Positions 54,561 to 64,000 of a stretch of DNA of 64,000 bases are shown here, piece after piece; position 1 is the stretch's first letter; the number at the start of each line of letters is the position of its first letter. The notes under the pieces were generated by a model. It was not told the DNA's origin. It was given only the letters and a program-made list of their open reading frames with translations, and did not search any database. The DNA comes from Puccinia triticina. Taxonomy: Eukaryota > Basidiomycota > Pucciniomycetes > Pucciniales > Pucciniaceae. Location: the NCBI RefSeq assembly GCF_026914185.1, contig NC_070560.1, positions 8,113,501 to 8,177,500 of the forward strand, written 5' to 3'. The position numbers were made by a program, and so were the translations under genes.

Positions 54561-57271
54561 AATGGATTGCTTTGATCCTGACACCTGTCGTGTGAGCCCT
54601 AGATTTGCTGGTGGAGAGGAGCAGCATTGGAGCAGTGTTGGAGACGAAACCAAAGCTGTGTCATGTCACTTGCCATCAAGTGACTACTTTTTTTTCCTGG
54701 TGGAGTGTCAAGACACCCATCAAAACCTGCTTGCAATCCAACGGATCAGTCGTGCACCTCTGTTTGTAGCAGTGCAACACCCACTTGCCATCCAGTTTGA
54801 AGAAAGCATTGAAAATTCTCTTCTGGCGCTTGGAATTTCTCATGATCCTTGAGGAATTTCAGCTCGGCCAAAGTGGCCTCCTTTTTCTTGTCCTTGGTGA
54901 TGGTCTCATATTTCCTATTGATGATAGTCTTGTTCAGCAAATCTTTAACTCCTAACTGGGTGTGTAAATTTTCAACGGCGGTCTTGCTGCAAGGCTCATG
55001 AGGCTTGTGCCAAATCCTGTAGCAATTTTCCTTTATTGTGGCCCAAGACCTGATTGGATTGGAAATCTTTCAAAATGATAACAGTAAGAATATTCATTGT
55101 AAATTGCTAGCCAAGGGTACAAATCACCGAGCAAGCCACCCACCCATTCTCCTGACAAGCCGAGCATACAGAAAGAGCATACATATTTGATGGTGGCCTT
55201 CCCTTTCACGTTCTCAGCCAAAAGGTCACATGCACGGCAAGGATGGAGACAGTTTCCAGGGAATGGAGTGCTTGTAATTTCCGTGTGCATGGGAGAATCT
55301 CCCAGGAAGCAAAGCAATGTTGATGTGATGAGGACCTCCTCCATAATAGAACAGTCCCATCCTACAACTCCTTCCATGGCCAAGTGTCTGTCAGAAAAGA
55401 TGAACGTTAGCCGCACCAATTCTGCTTTTCCCTTGGAAGCCAAAACTAGAAACAAGACAAACCTCAGATCCGCTACAATTGGGGCCGCCAACTCCATGGC
55501 ACCAGCTACGTTAGATGTTGTCAGATAATGGCAATTGTATTGCTGGTTTGTCAATTCCGGCGGCAGGCCCGAGAGCGTGAAGAAAAACGATATGTGTTTG
55601 TTCCAACGCTTGGATTGATTGCCTGAGGTGTCATCACAGTACAATGTGATCGGCATATGTTGGATGATCTTGCCTTTGGCTCGCACCCTCCATGGGTTTG
55701 GTAGTGGATGAATTAGTGTGATATGGTCCCCTAGTTCTGATTTGTCATATTCAAGTTGCATGTGAGTTACAGATTATTCACCCAAAAACAATGGATTCCA
55801 TTTAAAGATCAATGCCACACTTACCATATAGATTTCCCTTGCATCGGCCAGACAGAAGCAGGCCATCCGGGCCTTTAATTTCTTTGTATTCACGGTAAAA
55901 TTCACCAACAGGAATAGTATGCAGTTGCGCCGATGTAAAAAAAGTGTGGCCTGGGATCATCAAGCGGAGTTGGGGCCCATTGATTTTGGGATTGAATTTG
56001 AGAGAGACACATTTGGACCACATTTCACCTCCCACAGAATAAAAGTACAGCGGCACCACTATGTCGTCATTTGTAATTTGAAGTGGTTCATACAGATAGA
56101 AATCTCCATTTTCTGTTTGGACCATGGGCGCACGGCAAGATGGTTCCAGACCCTCTAACCACTTCCTAGATTGTGATAACTTGTATATATCTTTACCATG
56201 TGCATCTTGGGGATAGAAATCTAGTACTGGACTAACTAATGGGTTGGCAATTTCTTGAGCGAGTATCTGCTTCAGACTCAATGCGTAGGTGGGTGTGTTG
56301 AGGATTGATTTCAAACACTGGACATCCATTTTAAGTAAGGCTTGTATGTTGGCCTTCTCCCGACGGACAGTGGTCCAATCAGGTAGCTTGATCCCAAATA
56401 ATTGGAACATTAACTTGAGGTGAGTGTACAAGCTTCAAGATACAATAGAATGTGTATAGCCTATCACAAGCGAGGCAATTGAGTGCTGGGAAGAGATGGC
56501 ACGGTCAGTTACCATCAATCTTGAAAAAAGCACGCAAGCTCACCTGTTTGGAACAGAAAGGCCACCATGATTTATCAGTCTGCCAATGCTTTCGGGCCGG
56601 TGGCGCATCTGGCAAGCCTTGAGGTGGATTTTCTTTGAGTGAAGGCACAACTGCTTCAACCATAGCTCGTAGATCACCAGGATCCATCTCCCACCCTTCA
56701 CCATCAGCTTCATTGTCAGAGTCCAAGTCGGAGAGTAGGACAGACCGAGCTTCCGATGGGCTATAGTCCAAGTCGGAAATTTCCTCACTAAACTGGCTAC
56801 CAGCGCCGCCGATCATGTTGTTCTCCCCATGTATGATCTCATTGGGGACATGGGCAATCCCCGCATATGGGGCCCATGCCATCTTTGGTGGGCAAACCTG
56901 CTCGGAAGCCAGGTTCTCTATTGCCGGTGGTGATGGCGCCCTGGCCGGGTCAACATAGCTGCTTTCGTCGTTGTTGGTTTGGTTGGCCTCCTGAATTTCT
57001 GCAGCTGCAACACGCATTGCATGGAACTCAGCCAGCTTTTAAACATGTTTCGGAGATTTTTGATGCTTCGGTACAGAGGCCCATGATATTTTACGTGAGG
57101 TGCATAGCATGCAAATATATACACCTCCATCAGGTGCATCAACAACTTGATCCCACACGGCTTCAGCACAGGGAAGTTGACAAGTAAAATGAGTCAAGGC
57201 CGAGGCATCCGTCCTAAAGGTAACAGTTATCACTTACCTGGGTCAAGTGCCCGAGTTGGGTTGATCTTCTT

Positions 57272-57978
57272 GGTGTGTGGCATGATAAAATTGGCAGTGT
57301 TGAAGTGTGACTTGAGGATACACCAGCAAGGTGAATGGGGGACAAACTGAATTCTTTGGGGGACGGACTGAATGATTTGGGGGACAGACTGGATGGAAAT
57401 TTGTATTATTTCAAAAGTTTAGTGGAATTGTGCACTTGATTTGAGCGTTTTTGGTTTTTCATCCAGGAGGAGCCATGTTCTGATCAATCCATGGATATTA
57501 TTTATCAACTATGCCGCTCACAATGCACGCTTTGGCAAACAATATTCAGTCTTGATGGCCTGCTTCACAACGGTGTTGCTTGCACCTACCTGTCCCTTTG
57601 GGTTTGCACTTCCTTCCAAGGCCTCGCAAACAAGTATATTTGATGGCATACCACCACGGTTTTGCTAGCTTGCACTTCCGGGCTGTTAATATTTCACCGA
57701 TGCACTTGTTTCTGTGCAATTGGCTAAATCTTGGCTTCAGGACATTGATCACTTTTCCATGTGCAACCAGCGTGTGAAAGCGTGGGTTGATTTGGTGGGT
57801 GGGTGCATTTCCGTATTGGGGAGATGGACCACGCAGCAGAGGATAACATTTAACAAGGACTTTCAATGTGGCTCAATGCCCCCATCCCGCACACAAGACG
57901 TTGATCGCCTCTGCAATATCAATTTATCAATTTTCTTTACCGTTACTCACTTTGAAAGCTCAATAATAACCAACCCCC
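57272..57978. other. Shared upstream region of M and P
   Basis: 707 bp between the start codons of two divergently oriented genes, so it would have held both promoters. It contains three short GGGGGAC(A/G)(A/G)ACTG repeats at 57337-57396. Small overlapping frames on both strands are not supported. Confidence 0.45.
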
Positions 57979-59810
57979 ATGTCTCTCATCCTGAAATCAG
58001 AGAGCGACCACTCTGACCAAGATCTTGATCATTCCCCGTCCACAAACGCGCAAGCCTTGAATCGCCCCCGCACAGACGAAGGTGTTGAACAATCTCAGGT
58101 GGGTCCTATCAGGAAAGCGCGAGGGGGCAATACTTCTTCCTAAATTCCAAGCCGTCCCGTGAGGTCTACTCCCAATCCAGGGTCTCAATCCATACAAACG
58201 GCCAGAGCAGCCCTTCCTGGGCGTAGCAAGCATAGTCAACCAGGTGGGCACACTTAGACATGTTTTATTTACAGATATTGGCTGAAAAACTTATATCAAT
58301 TCACTCTGAATATTTTTAAAGGTCATTTACCACCGGCTCCGGGATACAGTCAAGCAACAGCCACGTCAGGCCAAGCGCCTTGTTTGAGCTCCACGGACCC
58401 TTCCACAGTGGCGGGCTGGCCCCAGGCCGTTGTGGCCATGAGCCATCGGAATGAACCTGCCGACGATTAGTTCATTGCCCTCATTGAGGGCATCTTCCAG
58501 CTGAAAGGTAGATATGCTGAGCTAGCCAAACAATTGGCCTTTGTATGTGGTGCTTTGGTGATAAATGAACTTTGATACACAGTGGCTAACTTCTGTTGAT
58601 GGATGCAGGTGCCTGGGCCTCGGCAATATGTGGTGAATATTTACAGCATGTTGGCTTTCCATCAGGCATTTGACCTTCTTTGTGGGGACCTTCATACCCT
58701 TCAACGTCCTCTCCCCACCACGGAGATAAACACGTCCGCGGGGAGAGGCTTTCACTATGTGGCAGTATTCAGTGTACGTACAGAATGTTTCCTGCTCGGG
58801 TGAATCAATCCTGACTTGTATCATAGGATTTTGTCAAGAGGAAGGCTCGTGATATCCTCATGAGCAGGAGCTGTGCGGTCTACGGGTCCGACAAGCCCCG
58901 CAATGCCCCTCGGCGTTCGAAGAGCTTGCTGACATTAGTTCTGGTAAGTCTGGGAGAACTTGAAGCAATTTCTCTGATACGTCTTCACGCGTCTGTATTT
59001 TATTCAGGAGGAAATCAATGCGCAGAACAACCAGTTCAAACGGGATTACCTGCCGCGAGGTTACATAGATGGGGAGCTTGCAGCTTTGGGCAGCGTGGAT
59101 AGATTTGTGCGTGGAAAGCTTCAGAACAGTTGAGGAAAAATGAGAGACCTGGTAAGTGGTCTTACCGATTCCCCGTAAGGCATCATCCCACCTAACACTC
59201 AGAATCATACACGGCAGCTCTTGACAAACATTCAGGGAGCAGCCAGTAGGGAAAACTTGCTCCCGGTCCCCACCATTAGTGCTTTGCTTGTTCAGGTAAA
59301 TACTATTTGCATTGTATGCCACATTTTTGCTTGTTTCTAACCAGATAAACCTTGAACACATTTCAGATGAGAACCAGTTTCACACCGCCCATCCCGGGAG
59401 CAGTTGAGCCTCCTGCGCCACAGGGCAATCAATCTTTGTTGAAGGCAAGGCTTGCCTACCTCCGCATCCAGACCATTGTACAGTTTGGAGGGCAAGGCGG
59501 GGGGGATGTGGGTCGGCAATGGAAAAACATTGAAAAGCATCTGTGCGGGTTGGCAAGCAAGTCCCGTGCTTACCGCTCAGCGTAAGCCTCATTTTCAACA
59601 TACGTGAACGCTGGGTAATTCACTGACTGTTTTATCAGTTTCTACCAGCTGGTCCTGTCCTACGATCATGCCATGTTTGGTCAAGACCTGTGGTCTGAGA
59701 TGGACGCGGCGAGTATTGCTCTGCCAACTGAGGAGCAGATTTCGGCCCGCATGGAATCCAATGCCTCCGGCAAAGAACCAGCCTTCCAAGATGACGCAGC
59801 CAATGCCTGA
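57979..59810 (+). pseudogene. P: eight-exon gene, 463 codons, three in-frame stops
   Basis: Exons are 57979-58243, 58322-58542, 58609-58773, 58827-58943, 59008-59151, 59203-59295, 59367-59581 and 59639-59810. All seven introns are GT-AG, 45-78 bp, and the phases match throughout (1,0,0,0,0,0,2). Three nonsense codons interrupt the frame: TAA 58141 (exon 1), TAG 58468 (exon 2) and TGA 59131 (exon 5). Conserved-looking blocks are GPRQYVVNIYSMLAFHQAFD, GDLHTLQR, AGRGFHYVAVFSDFVKRKAR, SCAVYGSDKPRNAPRRSK and NNQFKRDYLPRGY. I recall similar multicopy hypothetical proteins in Puccinia but know no function or catalytic motif. It is predicted soluble, with no signal or membrane segment. Its head-to-head placement with M suggests the two belong to one element. 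Confidence 0.72.
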
Positions 59811-60418
59811 ACGGGATCATGCCAGTTGCTGTGTGTGTTGCAAATACACACTTTTCATTGTACATAAATATTTTAGTCTTTCTTGCCTTTATGATCTATT
59901 GTGCCGGTGTAATTAAACATGTGACTTCGCTCTTTCATTTACGCCCTTGGTTGGGCGGTATGCCCATCCATTAACTTGCCTGTTGAGCTGCCGCTGTACC
60001 GGTTTTTGTTTAGCATGTTCACTCGATGGTGTGTGTATATCTTACACGCACTCATGGGATACATCTATGATGGCTCTGCATTAAGATGGTCACTCGCCGG
60101 GTTCGGTGCGGCTGTCCCAGTGCTGTGGCATAGCCATGTGGTGTGTCTGTGGATGTCCGGCTGCCAGCAATTGTACAGGCATGGGCCATTTGGGCCATGC
60201 ACGCGGTTGGCATCCAAATTGCCGTGGAACGGCAGACTGTTGGGTGTGGTGCAGCGGAGCGCTGTGTGTTTGAGCCGTCTTGGTGACAGTACGCAGGGCC
60301 GTCGCAACGCTGGTCATTTATACTTGGATGAGCATGCCCCTGGGATAATCTGCACAGTTTGTTGTGCTGTCCTGGGGTTGTCTTGCGGGGTGCTGGCCTT
60401 GGGACAGCTTAGTGCACC
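59811..60418. other. Downstream of P; no supported gene
   Basis: The first ~130 bp (with TAAATATTTT and a later AATTAAAC) are probably the 3' untranslated region of P. A 163-codon frame at 59976-60467 has no domain and overlaps opposite-strand frames. Confidence 0.4.
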
Positions 60419-60426
60419 GGTGGTGT

Positions 60427-61092
60427 CTAACTTAACAAAGTCTCCCCTATGCGGGGCTGAGTGGTGAACGAAGTGCTGCCGACCGCAGGGAGGGACTTAG
60501 GACTAAAGTGGGGGTCGTGGCGCGTAGGCCATTGCGGGAATGGGTGGTTTTACACAGGCTGTAGCTCACTTGGTTTGCGAGCTACATATGAGGTCTTGGG
60601 CATCGATAGATACCCTGGCATCTTGGCTATCGTTCCGTCTGCTCAGAATTCTGATACAACTCGTGAAACAAAAAAGAAATGATGAAGAAGCCAAACAAAA
60701 ACTGGATGTGTTCGGACCCCCGGACTCAAGCACCGCGCCAGATGAGGGTCGTTCTGGCTTGCCTTGACTCATTTCAAAAATCCACCAAAAATAGTCCGGT
60801 GGGATGATTGATGGGGGGGAGAGCTCTAAAAATCGGCGCCATGGAGGAGCTTCTAAGTTCCGGTAACTGGAATGGCCAGCGTTGAAACTACAGGCTGCAA
60901 AATACGAAGACTACATATCCATCACTTTTTGGTGGGTGGCCTACGCGCCATTAAGCCTAAGTCCCTCCCTGCGGGAGGGGTGGCTTCGCCACCAGCCAAA
61001 CTTAAGCTCCACCCAAATGAGATACCCCCCGTACCACCACCCGAACTCCAAACTCCGACCTCCCGCATAGGGAGGGACTTTGATAAGTTAGC
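60427..61092. mobile_element. 666-bp TIR element, 8-bp direct repeat GGTGGTGT
   Basis: Left end CTAACTTAACAAAGTC and right end GACTTTGATAAGTTAG are inverted. Inside each end a second conserved block (AAGTCCCTCCCTGCGG type) appears in the opposite sense, so each terminus is itself a degenerate hairpin. GGTGGTGT flanks the element at 60419-60426 and 61093-61100. There is no coding domain inside. Related CGAGGGACTTTGTTAAG and GGGACTTGTGTTAAG ends at about 61150 and 61440 suggest further broken copies. Confidence 0.65.
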
Positions 61093-61100
61093 GGTGGTGT

Positions 61101-63414
61101 AGCCCTCGGCAGGAGGTGTCGGAGGCTCGCTTCGCGAGTCACACGCCCGCAGCAGCGAGGGACTTTGTTAAGTTCGGGGCAGACACTGTGATAATAAATT
61201 CACATCCTCCAGCGTGGAGAGTCAAAAGACCACTATCCATTAGCAATCACAGGCTGACCAGCTACTCTCGAACAAAATAGGATTCAAGGAAAGGGAACAT
61301 TTGTCTGCTTGATGCGGGGATGGCGACCAAGCACTCAAATGCCTCACTTTGGCTAGGGGGAGCAAAGCGACCTCCAGGTCGCGCTTCGCAGGAGGGCGCT
61401 TCGCGCCAGCCCAGGCTGTACCAGGGCCCTCTTAGTGTGGGACTTGTGTTAAGCTAGCTCAAAAGCAGACTTGGACGGGGCTTGATCATTGACCCTCGCA
61501 TCCTCAATCTTTGATGGCACGCAAGCAAGGAACGCAGGAGGGTGCCAAAGTCCATGCGCAGGATTGGACGGGCGTGTTTCGTAGACCAATGATCCGCCCG
61601 GAATAGAATAGACAGGCCTGAGCGTTGGTCAAGAAGATAGTCTTGAGTTGATAAAGAGTATCCACCTCAGAGACCTCTTCCCCTCGCTCACCGCTCCCCG
61701 ACCGTCCATCCTAGCTATTTCGTTTTCAGACCCTTTTTTCACAACAACGTATCTAGGGGAAAAAGGTTTCAAACTCAAAACAATTTTTTGACCACCCACC
61801 CACCCCATTTTGAGGGCAGGCAGGGTTTTTGCCCTCAAACTCTTTCTTGAAAAATTCTACAATCAACAAAAATATCTTTTCTAGTCTGATTGAGTACTAA
61901 CCCTTTGATACGCCGGATGGCTAGGAAATCAAGGGTTTTTCTACTCTCAACCTTTTCCCACACTCGGGCTAGCTGAGGACTCAACATCCCTACTAGCCCT
62001 AGAGGATGGAAAATTTACACCTTTAAGGCGCATGGCTTCGACAGCGGCGCAGTAAACACAGGCGTATGTTTTTACACTAACCTCGACACGAGTACTAGAA
62101 ATAAACGGCAGTGAATGCTAAATGGATCTTGCATCCATTCTCAAAGCACATTTGGCTGGGGCTCAATCAAGTAGGCCCTAATCCTCAATCTTCTTGCATC
62201 CATTCCGAACCCTGGTTGCCAAGTATTCGAATCGCCACCACCGAGAATCGGGAATTTATTGTCCGGCCGGTATGTATGATGTGCTGCAATCAATGTAATA
62301 GCGGCTGATATCGGGGTGGCGGATTCTAGAAGAGTGCCAGAAAAGCTGTAAACGATTCGGCTGTAACGTAACGCGGGTACTCGAGCCTGAATAAATATTT
62401 ATCATGCGTAATATGGTGGGTTTAAAAGTATATAGATGGGTCCTATTCTTGGAAAGGCCGGTTCACAATTGAATTGATGCATCATTGAGGTTCATATTTG
62501 CGCTACAACCCCTTGAGAATATTCTGTAGGCGATCCGGGTAGATGGTGGCACTGGCAAATGGTAATCGCCGAAACCCATCTCAATGACCTGAAACAAGCC
62601 TAATGTTTACCCCTAAGGCATGCTGCTTTATCGACTTGCCAACGAAAAACCTGAAACAGGTGCGGCTGATTGTATCCTCGGGCGTGTGGACTGTGTATCG
62701 TTGAGACTCAGCAGGCGGTCCTCCACACCCTAGTGCGCCATCCACACAGCAGGCTTGAAGTCTAACGAACTATGCACTCAGCAAGATCGGAGGTAAATAG
62801 AATCAGCAACATACCCGTCGGGTGTTTTTTAGAAAAATAAGCTTCTCTCCTTCCACCCTATTACGCTGGCGGACATTGCCTCAGTGTGGTTCACATGTTC
62901 CCTCAGTATCATTCCCTTTAAAACTATTGAAATCACACCGCCAGCTACTTACTACATTAAGTATTCCACAAGACTTTCTCGTGATCTTGCCTTGAGTTAT
63001 CCAAAGCCTTCTTATCTAGAATAACTACTCAATTTGGGCAACATTCCTAACCTCATGTACGCCGTAGAATCAGTCCGTCTCCTCAAACTTGCCCGTTGGG
63101 TTCAATGATTCACTTCGTCAGACCATATATCACTCTTTCTTTTAAGATTTTTAGCCACCATTGCGGCAATCACTTCGTGTGATTGCGTACCACACTCACT
63201 CCTCCTTCTGCTTGATCCAAACCAACAAAACAATCAACCAAGTGATTCTCAAAAAAAGCAAAGAAAGCGAACACTCGATCGCACACTCAATAAAGCTACA
63301 TAATTAACCCTGACCAGACCCCCCTGATGCGGAAAATCTCATAGTATCTCAACCTGATCCGACAGAATAACTCGCAAGTAAAGAAGAAAACGCGGTCCTT
63401 TTCTGCTGGTAGAA
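61101..63414. other. Intergenic; transposon-end fragments, then promoter region
   Basis: Two solitary sequences like the right end of the 666-bp element occur near 61150 and 61440. GC-rich CTTCGCG strings are frequent up to 61420. From about 61600 to 63414 no gene, TIR or RNA gene could be supported. The last few hundred bases are probably the promoter and leader of the 63415 gene. Confidence 0.45.
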
Positions 63415-64000
63415 ATGCCTGCTCCACACCCACAACCAAGATCCTGGTCGACGACCATGATAACCATTGGAATCCTTTCCGCAATCATCATCTTCACCTT
63501 CGTTGCATTCTTCGTCTATCTGCGACGTAGAAAGCCAAACAAACCATCAAATAACATCTCGGATCCCGAAGCAAGGCGGTTGAGCCAGGTGACGGGAGAA
63601 AGTGAACGTTCAAACTCTCAAGCTGAAACAAACACTAATAGGACTCAAATCGGATTCAAGATCGTAGGAAGACTGCCGCGCCTGGAGACTATCAATACCC
63701 CCGTCAGATCGGTACATCCTTCAGTCCATAACGCCAGTCCGGCCCGATCCAATTTCGAACCTCCGTTACCAACCATGGGTAGGCGCAGGTCGGATCCCGA
63801 AGAGAGGATCAACACCCAAGTGGCAATAGAAGGTCGAAGATCCCATTTCTTCGAGAGAGATCGACAGCGGAGGAAACACTTCGTAGGACAATCTTTAGAT
63901 TCCAGAATCAATCAAAACCCATCTCTGGAGCCGCCGACAATTATCGAGCTACCCCGAGCCTCGCTGGAAAGCAATGAGCCGACGGATAAGAACAGTCATA
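63415..64000 (+). CDS. Single-pass membrane protein, N-terminal part (runs off right edge)
   Basis: From ATG 63415 the frame stays open for 195 codons to the window end. After a short N-terminus (MPAPHPQPRSWSTT) a hydrophobic segment covers about residues 15-36 (MITIGILSAIIIFTFVAFFV). It is followed directly by the basic stop-transfer stretch YLRRRKPNKP. The rest is polar, rich in Arg, Ser, Asn and Pro, and probably cytoplasmic and disordered. There is no signal peptide before the segment, so it is an N-out/C-in anchor. Fungal proteins of this layout include wall sensors and plasma-membrane adaptors, but no domain is visible here and no function is assigned. Opposite-strand frames in the region are shadows. 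Confidence 0.65.
   Translation, partial: MPAPHPQPRSWSTTMITIGILSAIIIFTFVAFFVYLRRRKPNKPSNNISDPEARRLSQVTGESERSNSQAETNTNRTQIGFKIVGRLPRLETINTPVRSVHPSVHNASPARSNFEPPLPTMGRRRSDPEERINTQVAIEGRRSHFFERDRQRRKHFVGQSLDSRINQNPSLEPPTIIELPRASLESNEPTDKNSH

Larger units (their letters stand above)
51629..57271 (-). pseudogene. M: large multi-exon gene with N-terminal C2H2 finger, disrupted
   Basis: Coding blocks (minus) lie at about 57271-57226, 57216-56505, 56431-55802, 55757-54790, 53732-53322, 53300-52767, 52740-52555, then 52495-52242 plus 51715-51629. The N-terminus has a zinc finger C-x2-C-x12-H-x5-H (CMLC..HQKSPKH). Central blocks include PITLYCDDTSGNQSKRWNKH, DSPMHTEITSTP and HPCRAC. Later blocks include PVEVLHVFLLEVVKYL and FGPANLFATERFESYNAILR. 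I recognise this as a multicopy hypothetical-protein type of rust and other basidiomycete genomes, without assigned function. Lesions are an in-frame TAA at 57036, a frame mismatch after exon 1, a lost acceptor AG near 55757, a foldback and a hAT-type MITE in the last exon. Decayed sequence beside gene P suggests a transposon origin; that is inference. Confidence 0.7.

Noticed and set aside
54562..54852. 96-codon plus-strand frame
   Set aside because: It lies antisense to a coding block of M, whose minus-strand reading matches the expected family order.
59976..60467. 163-codon plus frame with Trp/Cys-rich content
   Set aside because: No domain, overlaps opposite-strand frames, and runs into the TIR element at 60427.

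Overview
This is fungal nuclear DNA, most likely from a rust fungus (Pucciniales, Puccinia-like). Genes are split by many short GT-AG introns. Secreted and GPI-anchored proteins are common, and more than half of the window is transposon-derived: LTR elements, Helitron, MITEs, Tc1/mariner-like and SANT-type fragments of kinds typical of rust genomes. The species assignment is inference; no rRNA, mitochondrial or diagnostic marker gene is present, and no complete tRNA gene was seen.

Positions 1-4260 hold transposon debris: a minus-strand Helitron remnant broken by a MITE, an 841-bp TIR element with an 8-bp target duplication (TSD), a CACTA-like MITE, two small foldbacks and a tRNA-Met-like pseudogene. 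Positions 4990-19383 are the gene-rich part with five spliced genes: an 86-aa secreted protein (minus), a 218-aa GPI-anchored protein (plus), a 513-aa VHS-GAT trafficking protein (minus), a 672-aa repeat-rich GPI-anchored protein (plus) and a 362-aa RRM-like protein resembling R3HCC1L (plus). The three secreted proteins share a CxC-x(5-7)-C motif. The two GPI proteins also share their C-terminal sequence and last-intron position, so they look like diverged paralogues.

Positions 23467-45990 are a stack of four LTR retrotransposons. A (23467-26579) and D (36953-40438) are gag-only relatives. B (26764-35960, minus) encodes gag and protease but no reverse transcriptase, and its LTRs are equal in length and matched wherever compared. 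C (36330-45990) is a copia element that was broken by D in its left LTR and by a 555-bp insertion between integrase and reverse transcriptase. TSDs were found for A, B, C, D and the insertion. C is therefore older than D, and B looks youngest.

Positions 47600-61100 hold decayed DNA transposons and a head-to-head pair of decayed multi-exon genes: M (57271 to 51629, minus) with an N-terminal C2H2 finger, and P (57979-59810, plus). M is interrupted by a 518-bp hAT-type MITE and a satellite foldback. I do not recognise a biochemical function for either; they may be the two genes of one uncharacterised transposon. Another TIR element lies at 60427-61092. The right edge (63415-64000) carries the start of a single-pass membrane protein gene.

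All exon models were read by eye from splice sites and frame; none is backed by transcript data here.
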